Source: Streptomyces venezuelae
GTDB lineage: Bacteria; Actinomycetota; Actinomycetes; Streptomycetales; Streptomycetaceae
Assembly (NCBI RefSeq): GCF_008642375.1
Contig: NZ_CP029194.1
Coordinates: 5,697,001 to 5,761,000 of the forward strand
DNA: 64,000 nt
Direction: 5' to 3'
Of the stretch, positions 58,246 through 64,000 are shown piece after piece; the first letter of the stretch is position 1; each line of letters begins with the position of its first letter. Position numbers and translations under genes: made by a program. The notes beneath the pieces are model-generated. The model was not told where the DNA came from and did not search any database. It was given only the letters and a program-made list of their open reading frames with translations.

Positions 58246-60867
58246 GTGACCGAGAACACTCAGCAGCAGACAGCGCCCACCACCGAACTGCCGACCCAGT
58301 ACGCGCCGGCCGAGGTAGAGGGGCCGCTGTACCAGCGCTGGGTAGAGCGCGGGTACTTCGAGGCGGACGCGAAGAGCGAGAAGCCGCCGTACACGATCGT
58401 CATCCCGCCGCCGAACGTCACCGGTTCCCTGCACCTGGGCCACGCCTTCGAGCACACGCTGATCGACGCCCTCACCCGCCGCAAGCGCATGCAGGGCTTC
58501 GAGACGCTGTGGCAGCCCGGCATGGACCACGCCGGCATCGCCACCCAGAACGTCGTCGAGCGCGAGCTCGCCAAGGAGGGCAAGTCCCGCCACGACCTGG
58601 GCCGCGAGGCCTTCGTCGAGCGTGTCTGGCAGTGGAAGGCCGAGTCCGGCGGTCAGATCTCCGGCCAGATGAAGCGTCTGGGTGACGGCGTCGCCTGGTC
58701 CCGTGAGCGCTTTACCATGGACGAGGGTCTGTCCCAGGCCGTCCAGACCATCTTCAAGAAGCTCTACGACGACGAGCTGATCTACCGCGCCGAGCGCATC
58801 ATCAACTGGTGCCCGCGCTGTCTGACGGCGATCTCGGACATCGAGGTCGAGTACCAGGACGACGACGGCGAGCTCGTCTCGATCCGGTACGGCGAGGGTG
58901 ACGACTCCCTGGTCGTCGCCACCACGCGTGCCGAGACGATGCTCGGTGACACGGCCGTCGCCGTCCACCCGGACGACGAGCGGTACAAGCACCTGGTCGG
59001 CAAGCTGATCAAGCTGCCGCTGACCGACCGCTCGATCCCGGTCGTCGCCGACACCCACGTCGACCCCGAGTTCGGCACCGGCGCCGTCAAGGTGACCCCG
59101 GCGCACGACCCGAACGACTTCGAGATCGGCCAGCGCCACAACCTGCCGAACCTCGCCGTCATGGACGAGCGCGCCGTCATCACGGCCCACGGCCCCTTCC
59201 AGGGCCTGGACCGCCTGGAGGCCCGCTCCGCCATCGTCGCCGCGCTGCGCGCCGAGGGCCGGATCGTCGCCGAGAAGCGTCCGTACACCCACTCCGTCGG
59301 CCACTGCTCGCGCTGCAAGACCACCATCGAGCCGCGTCTGTCGATGCAGTGGTGGGTCAAGGTCGGCCCGCTCGCGCAGGCCGCCGGTGACGCGGTCCGC
59401 GACGGCAAGGTCAAGATCCACCCGCAGGAGATGGAGAAGCGGTACTTCGACTGGGTCGACAACCTGCACGACTGGTGCATCTCGCGCCAGCTGTGGTGGG
59501 GCCACCGCATCCCCGTCTGGTACGGCCCGAACGGCGAGGTCGTCTGCGTCGGACCGGACGAGCAGCCGCCGACGGGCGAGGGCTGGCACCAGGACACGGA
59601 CGTCCTGGACACCTGGTTCTCCTCCGGCCTGTGGCCGTTCTCCACGCTCGGCTGGCCCGAGCGGACCGAGAGCCTCGAGAAGTTCTATCCGAACTCCGTC
59701 CTGGTCACCGGCTACGACATCCTCTTCTTCTGGGTCGCCCGGATGATGATGTTCGGTCTGTACGCGATGGACGGCACGCCGCCGTTCCACACCATCGCCC
59801 TGCACGGCATGGTCCGTGACCAGAACGGCAAGAAGATGTCGAAGTCCTTCGGCAACGTGGTCAACCCGCTGGACTGGATGGACACGTACGGCTCCGACGC
59901 CGTCCGCTTCACCCTGGCCCGTGGCGCCAACCCGGGCGTCGACGTCCCGATCGGCGAGGACTGGGTCCAGGCCTCCAGCAAGTTCGCCAACAAGATCTGG
60001 AACGCCACCCGCTTCGCCCTGATGAACGGCGCGACGGTCGAGGGCCCGCTGCCGGACGCCTCGGAGATGTCGGCGACCGACCGCTGGATCCTGTCGCGCC
60101 TCAACAAGACGGTCGCCGAGGTCGACGCCTTCTACGACGACTACCAGTTCTCGAAGCTGTCGGACGCCCTCTACCACTTCGCGTGGGACGAGGTCTTCGA
60201 CTGGTACGTCGAGCTGTCGAAGACGACGTTCTTCGCCGGCGGCGAGGGCGCCCGGGTCTCCGGCCGGGTCCTCGGCGAGGTCCTCGACGTCATGCTGCGC
60301 CTGCTGCACCCGGTGGTCCCGTTCGTCACCGAGACGCTGTGGACCACGCTGACCGGCGGCGAGTCCGTCGTCATCGCCGACTGGCCGAAGGACAGCGGCT
60401 TCCGCGACGCGGCCGCCGAGCAGGAGATCGCCCTGGTCCAGCGGGTCATCACCGAGGTCCGCCGGTTCCGCAAGGAGCAGGGCCTCCAGGACGCGCAGAA
60501 GGTCCCCGCCCGCCTCACGCTCGACGGCACCCCGCTCGCCGCGCACGAGGCGGCCATCCGCCAGATCCTGCGCCTCCAGCCGGAGGGCGAGGACTTCTCC
60601 GCCACCGCCTCCCTGCCGGTCGCCGGGGCGACGGTCGCGCTCGACCTGTCGGGCACGATCGACGTCGAGGCCGAGCGCAAGCGCCTCGCGAAGGACCTCG
60701 CGGCGGCGGAGAAGGAGAAGGCCCAGGCGAACGGGAAGCTCGGCAACGAGGCCTTCCTCGCCAAGGCCCCGGACAACGTGGTCGACAAGATCCGTGGCCG
60801 CCTCGCCAAGGCGGACGAGGACATCGCCCGTATCCAGGCACAGCTGGCGACGCTGCCGCAGGCTTAG
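58246..60867 (+). CDS. valS: Valyl-tRNA synthetase
   Basis: An 873-residue class I aminoacyl-tRNA synthetase. HIGH-type motif HLGH at residues 63-66 (PPPNVTGSLHLGHAFEHTLID), KMSKS at 530-534 (GKKMSKSFGNVVNPLDWM), the CP1 editing domain in between (VATTRAETMLGDTAVAVHPDD, FGTGAVKVTPAHDPNDFEIG) and a C-terminal coiled coil (DVEAERKRLAKDLAAAEKEKAQANGKLGNEAFLAKAP) are all present. It starts with GTG at 58246, directly behind a -10 element. In streptomycetes valS is followed by folC; here a histidine kinase and an mreB-like gene stand between. Confidence 0.96.
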   Translation: MTENTQQQTAPTTELPTQYAPAEVEGPLYQRWVERGYFEADAKSEKPPYTIVIPPPNVTGSLHLGHAFEHTLIDALTRRKRMQGFETLWQPGMDHAGIATQNVVERELAKEGKSRHDLGREAFVERVWQWKAESGGQISGQMKRLGDGVAWSRERFTMDEGLSQAVQTIFKKLYDDELIYRAERIINWCPRCLTAISDIEVEYQDDDGELVSIRYGEGDDSLVVATTRAETMLGDTAVAVHPDDERYKHLVGKLIKLPLTDRSIPVVADTHVDPEFGTGAVKVTPAHDPNDFEIGQRHNLPNLAVMDERAVITAHGPFQGLDRLEARSAIVAALRAEGRIVAEKRPYTHSVGHCSRCKTTIEPRLSMQWWVKVGPLAQAAGDAVRDGKVKIHPQEMEKRYFDWVDNLHDWCISRQLWWGHRIPVWYGPNGEVVCVGPDEQPPTGEGWHQDTDVLDTWFSSGLWPFSTLGWPERTESLEKFYPNSVLVTGYDILFFWVARMMMFGLYAMDGTPPFHTIALHGMVRDQNGKKMSKSFGNVVNPLDWMDTYGSDAVRFTLARGANPGVDVPIGEDWVQASSKFANKIWNATRFALMNGATVEGPLPDASEMSATDRWILSRLNKTVAEVDAFYDDYQFSKLSDALYHFAWDEVFDWYVELSKTTFFAGGEGARVSGRVLGEVLDVMLRLLHPVVPFVTETLWTTLTGGESVVIADWPKDSGFRDAAAEQEIALVQRVITEVRRFRKEQGLQDAQKVPARLTLDGTPLAAHEAAIRQILRLQPEGEDFSATASLPVAGATVALDLSGTIDVEAERKRLAKDLAAAEKEKAQANGKLGNEAFLAKAPDNVVDKIRGRLAKADEDIARIQAQLATLPQA

Positions 60868-60873
60868 CCCGTA

Positions 60874-60914
60874 CGGAAGGGGCCCGGAACCGACTCGGTT
60901 CCGGGCCCCTTCCG
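60874..60914 (+). terminator. Terminator after valS
   Basis: 19-bp inverted repeat (arms 60874-60892 and 60896-60914) with a minimal loop, 7 bp after the stop codon. Confidence 0.9.
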
Positions 60915-61115
60915 CGTATCCGTCAGGACTCCGTGGCGACCCCCACAGCAGGCCCTTGAGCCGGGAGCGGCCGGGGGCGGACTCGCGGCGGCGAAGGACA
61001 GCTGCTCCTGGGATGCTTCGTGCACATTTCTGAGTGAAGCGGCAATGTGGGCGAAGTGCCCGATCTCACACCAGAAGGGACTTCGGGTCCACCGCTTCGG
61101 GACGAAAGACCTTGG

Positions 61116-62267
61116 ATGATGGACGGCATGCTCCGCCTCCCCACCGTCACCGCGCTCCGCCGTTGCGTGGACCGGTGGGCCGTCTCGCCCCGCGCCCTCG
61201 ACGTCGTCACCGCGCTGAGCGCCTTCGGCCTGATGGTCCTCGACGTGCCGGGCCTCGCCCGTGCCGACAACTCGCTGACCGGGGTCACCGCGACGCTCGT
61301 CCTGGCGGCCGGGGCGGCCACGCTGGTGCTCAGGCGCCGGCTGCCCTGGGTCCCGTACCTCGTGGCACTCGGCCTGATGGGGTGGCTCCACGAGCTCACC
61401 ATGATCCAGTTCGCGCTGTACTCGATCGGCCGGTTCCGGGGGCGGCGCGCCGCCGTCGCCGCGACCGTGCTCTACATCGGCGTGGCGTGCGCCCTCTTCC
61501 AGACGTCCGGCTGGCCCGCCCGGCACGGCGCCACCCTGATGGACTTCCTGAGCATCGTCGTCCCGATCGGGGTCCTCGCGGCGGGCGTCGGCATCGCCGC
61601 GTACCGGCAGGACCTCGTGCGCGCCCTGGAGGTCCAGCGCCGCGAGGCCGCCGCCCGGCAGGCCGTGCAGGAGGAGCGGATCTCGGTCGGGCGGGACGTC
61701 CACGACCTGGTCGGCCGGGAGCTCACCGTCCTCGCGGTACGGGCCGAGGTCCTCGCCGTACGGGCGCGGGGCGAGGCCCGCCAGAAGGACTTCGAGGAGC
61801 TCGCGGACACCGCCCGCCGCGCCCACCTCATGCTCAACGAGACGATCGTGCGCCGCGCCGACCGGGACGCGGCCACCCCCGGGCTCGAAGGGCTCGCCGC
61901 GCTCGCCGAGGAGAGCGAACGGATGGGCAGCCCCGTGGACCTGACGGTCGCGGACGCGGCCAAGGCGCTGTCGCCGCTGCGGCAGGCGGCCGTCCACCGG
62001 GTCGTCCGCGAGTGCCTGACGAACGCCGCCAAGCACGCCCCGGGCCTGCCGGTGACGGTCGTGATCACGGTGGAGGGGCCCGATCTGCGGACGGAGGTGC
62101 GCAACCCGCTGCCGAAGACCCCGCCGGACCCTTCGCCCGTCTCGACGGGCACCGGGCTGTTCTCCATGGAGGAGCGGGTCGCCAGCATGGGCGGCACGCT
62201 GAAGGCCCGCACGGAGGACGGCGCCTACGTGGTGACGGCGCTGCTCCCGGCGGGCCTGGACCGATAG
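61116..62267 (+). CDS. Orphan sensor histidine kinase (HisKA_3/NarL type)
   Basis: A 383-residue membrane kinase (start MMDGMLRLPTVTALRRC). Four to five hydrophobic segments cover about residues 22-165 (LDVVTALSAFGLMVL, VTATLVLAAGAATLVL, YLVALGLMGWLHELTMIQFALY, AAVAATVLYIGVACALF, FLSIVVPIGVLAAGVGIAAY). The dimerisation/phosphorylation region is QEERISVGRDVHDLVGRELTVLAVRAEV with His196, and the ATPase domain shows the N box VVRECLTNAAKHAPG and G box TGTGLFSMEERVASMGG; the usual D-x-G-x-G box is degraded (RTEVRNPLPKTPP). The start is uncertain; a GTG at 61047 is also in frame. No response regulator is adjacent, so its partner must be elsewhere. Confidence 0.85.
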   Translation: MMDGMLRLPTVTALRRCVDRWAVSPRALDVVTALSAFGLMVLDVPGLARADNSLTGVTATLVLAAGAATLVLRRRLPWVPYLVALGLMGWLHELTMIQFALYSIGRFRGRRAAVAATVLYIGVACALFQTSGWPARHGATLMDFLSIVVPIGVLAAGVGIAAYRQDLVRALEVQRREAAARQAVQEERISVGRDVHDLVGRELTVLAVRAEVLAVRARGEARQKDFEELADTARRAHLMLNETIVRRADRDAATPGLEGLAALAEESERMGSPVDLTVADAAKALSPLRQAAVHRVVRECLTNAAKHAPGLPVTVVITVEGPDLRTEVRNPLPKTPPDPSPVSTGTGLFSMEERVASMGGTLKARTEDGAYVVTALLPAGLDR

Positions 62268-62292
62268 CGGCCGGAGGGCCCGCCCCGAACCT

Positions 62293-63315
62293 TCAGCGGG
62301 CCCGCTCCGCCTTTCCCATGACCCGCTGGAGGCTGTCGAAGTCCTCCACGCACCGCCCCGAGCCCAGGGCCACGCAGTCCAGCGGCCGGTCCGCGACGAA
62401 GACCGGGATCAGGGTCGCCGAGGAGAGCCGCAGGTCGAGCCCCGGCAGCAGCGCCCCGCCGCCGGTCAGGACGATGCCGTGCTCCATCACGTCGCCGGAC
62501 AGCTCCGGCGGGCACTCCTCCAGGGTCGCCCGCACCGCCGCGATGATCGCCTCCACCGGCTCGTCGAGCGCCGCCCGCACCTCCGGCACCGTCAGCTCCA
62601 CCGTCCGGGGCAGCCCGCTGACCTTCTCCCGCCCCCGCACGGTGAAGGTGGCCCGCTCCCGCTCCTCCTCGCCCGGCACCGGCCACGCCGAGCCGATCGC
62701 GACCTTGACGTCCTCGGCCGTCCGCTCGCCGATCAGGAGCGAGTGCTCCTTGCGGACGAAGTCGGTGACGGCCGCGTCGAGGCGGTCGCCGCCGACCCGC
62801 AGGGACCGGGCCGTGACGATCCCGCCCAGCGAGATGACCGCGACCTCCGTCGTCCCGCCGCCGATGTCGACGACCATCGAGCCGCGCGGGTCGGAGACCG
62901 GGAGTCCCGCCCCGATCGCCGCCGCCATCGGCTCCTCGACGAGGTGCACCGCCCGCGCCCCCGCCGAGAGCGAGGCGTGCACGATCGCCCGCCGCTCGAC
63001 CGGCGTCACCCCGCTCGGCACGCAGACCACCATCCGGGTGCGGGGCCTGCGGCGGCCCGGGACGGCCTTGCGCACGAAGTGCCGGATCATCTCCTCGGCC
63101 GCCTCGTAGTCGCTGATCACCCCGTCCTTGAGGGGGCGGATCGCGCTGATCGACCCCGGTGTGCGGCCGATCGTCTCCTTCGCCTCGGTGCCGACCGCGA
63201 GCGCCTGTCGCGAGCCCTCCTGGACCGCCACCACGGACGGCTCGTTGAGCACGATGCCCTGGCCGCGGGCGTAGAGGAGCGTGTTGGCCGTGCCGAGGTC
63301 GATCCCTATGTCCAT
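62293..63315 (-). CDS. MreB/Mbl-like actin-fold protein (solitary paralogue)
   Basis: A 340-residue bacterial actin homologue. Phosphate-1 is MDIGIDLGTANTLLYARGQGIVLNEPSVVAV, phosphate-2 VVDIGGGTTEVAVISLGGIV, and the adenosine motif VLTGGGALLPGLDLRL; RPLKDGVISDYEAAEEMIRHFVRK and VEEPMAAAIGAGLPV match MreB closely. The ATG at 63315 gives a compact N terminus without the usual leading extension; no ribosome site is seen, and a TTG three codons upstream is possible. No mreC or mreD accompanies it. It lies on the opposite strand between valS and folC. It may function in sporulation-wall or cell-shape processes in addition to the main mreB, which is inference. Confidence 0.88.
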   Translation of the reverse strand: MDIGIDLGTANTLLYARGQGIVLNEPSVVAVQEGSRQALAVGTEAKETIGRTPGSISAIRPLKDGVISDYEAAEEMIRHFVRKAVPGRRRPRTRMVVCVPSGVTPVERRAIVHASLSAGARAVHLVEEPMAAAIGAGLPVSDPRGSMVVDIGGGTTEVAVISLGGIVTARSLRVGGDRLDAAVTDFVRKEHSLLIGERTAEDVKVAIGSAWPVPGEEERERATFTVRGREKVSGLPRTVELTVPEVRAALDEPVEAIIAAVRATLEECPPELSGDVMEHGIVLTGGGALLPGLDLRLSSATLIPVFVADRPLDCVALGSGRCVEDFDSLQRVMGKAERAR

Positions 63316-63403
63316 GATCGCCAAGTTTGCCCGGCCGATACGGCGGGCGGTGGACCGAAAGTCCCGAAAGGGGTGGGTCCATGGTCCTGTCGGTGCCCCT
63401 CCG

Positions 63404-63409
63404 TAGACT
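63404..63409 (+). promoter_or_regulatory. -10 element TAGACT of folC
   Basis: TAGACT ends 6 nt before the GTG at 63416 with no ribosome site, implying a leaderless folC mRNA. It matches the valS promoter-start junction almost base for base. Confidence 0.5.
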
Positions 63410-63415
63410 GGCCCC

Positions 63416-64000
63416 GTGAGCGAGCCGAGCGACCCGAATGACCAGTTCGACGACATCGTCGACACCGAGACGAACCGCGACCCCGACCTGGCGGTGATCG
63501 AGGCCGGCAGCCGTACCCTGCGCACGCAGGGCGGTCCGCCGCAGGGCGACCCCGTGCCGAGCCGTCCCGAGGACCCGGAGCTCGACAAGGCGCTGCGCGA
63601 GGTCGAGACCGAGCTGTCCACCCGCTGGGGCGAGACCAAGCTGGAGCCCTCGGTGACCCGGATCGCGGCCCTGATGGACGTGCTCGGCGAGCCGCAGCGC
63701 GCGTACCCCTCGATCCACGTCACCGGCACCAACGGCAAGACGTCGACGGCCCGCATGATCGAGGCGCTGCTCGGCGCCTTCGAGCTGCGCACCGGGCGGT
63801 ACACCTCGCCGCACGTGCAGACGATCACCGAGCGGATCAGCCTGGACGGCGCCCCGATCTCCGCCGAGCGGTTCGTCGAGACGTACCAGGACGTCAAGCC
63901 GTACGTGGAGCTGGTCGACGCCCGCGAGGAGTACCGCCTCTCCTTCTTCGAGGTCCTCACCGGAATGGCGTACGCGGCCTTCGCCGACGCCCCGGTCGAC
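63416..64000 (+). CDS. folC: Folylpolyglutamate synthase / dihydrofolate synthase (partial)
   Basis: The first 195 codons lie in the window and the gene continues beyond it. VSEPSDPNDQFDDIVDTETNRDPDLAVIEAGSRTLRTQGG is a streptomycete-type acidic N-terminal extension; the Mur-ligase-like core then begins DKALREVETELSTRWGETKLEPSVTRIAALMDVLGEPQRAYPSIHVTGTNGKTSTARMIEALLGAFELRTGRYTSPHV, with the P-loop GTNGKTST and the Ser/His of the folate loop. It adds glutamates to folates. GTG at 63416 follows the -10 element. It is expected downstream of valS by synteny. Confidence 0.92.
   Translation, partial: MSEPSDPNDQFDDIVDTETNRDPDLAVIEAGSRTLRTQGGPPQGDPVPSRPEDPELDKALREVETELSTRWGETKLEPSVTRIAALMDVLGEPQRAYPSIHVTGTNGKTSTARMIEALLGAFELRTGRYTSPHVQTITERISLDGAPISAERFVETYQDVKPYVELVDAREEYRLSFFEVLTGMAYAAFADAPVD

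Overview
The window is a stretch of very GC-rich (about 72%) chromosomal DNA from a streptomycete. The evidence is codon usage, frequent GTG starts, mycothiol/actinobacterial gene families (GlnX-GlnH-PknG, amphi-Trp, CGNR zinc finger, sodF with a Nur-type box, ClgR-type box) and the trigger factor - clpP1 - clpP2 - clpX - valS - folC order that is known from Streptomyces. About 50 protein genes and two tRNA genes can be supported. I see no insertion sequence, CRISPR array, prophage or secondary-metabolite cluster; this is mostly core/near-core chromosome with several small accessory cassettes.

Layout. 1-2.6 kb: minus-strand glnX-glnH-(start of pknG) amino-acid sensing operon. 2.9-9.75 kb: six-gene minus-strand sugar operon (ROK repressor, solute-binding lipoprotein, two permeases, GH4 6-phospho-glycosidase, GlcNAc-kinase-like BadF/BadG ATPase) behind one perfect 15-bp palindrome. 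9.9-11.8 kb: mscS and a divergent HNH endonuclease. 11.9-18 kb: large secreted GH84-like protein, a repeat-containing small ORF, malQ and a small membrane protein. 18.1-22.9 kb: marR/EamA divergent pair, second EamA/DMT exporter, LysR regulator and allantoicase; a composite inverted-repeat element occurs twice here with identical geometry. 23.2-31.7 kb: pepN, a TerD-domain protein, asd and a large secreted subtilase. 31.9-37.4 kb: CGNR regulator/VOC protein, PNPOx-like protein, frameshifted HPP protein, NUDIX hydrolase, secreted serine hydrolase, AbiEi/DUF559-like protein with an apparent N-terminal frameshift. 37.6-47.2 kb: second pepN, Rv2466c-like thioredoxin-fold protein, sodF, three paralogous amino-acid permeases and bioY. 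47.4-52.1 kb: rpiB-nei, Eis-like acetyltransferase, SpoIIE-type phosphatase, small membrane protein, amphi-Trp protein. 52.2-64 kb: tRNA-Gly, tRNA-Pro, tig, clpP1, clpP2, clpX, a Pro/Gln-rich membrane protein, valS, an orphan histidine kinase, a solitary MreB-like gene and the start of folC.

Most transcription units end in strong GC-rich hairpins; many are symmetrical enough to serve both strands of convergent pairs. Several genes (17757, 20765, 34643, 58246, 63416) have a TAnnnT hexamer ending only 6-7 nt before the start codon and no Shine-Dalgarno sequence, so they are probably leaderless. The most interesting regulatory signal is the duplicated element GTTCAG-N5-CTGAAC-N16-TTCGATGGACC in front of a DMT exporter and of allantoicase, flanking a LysR gene. 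Two genes appear broken by a one-base loss in six-base C tracts, which could be sequencing error.
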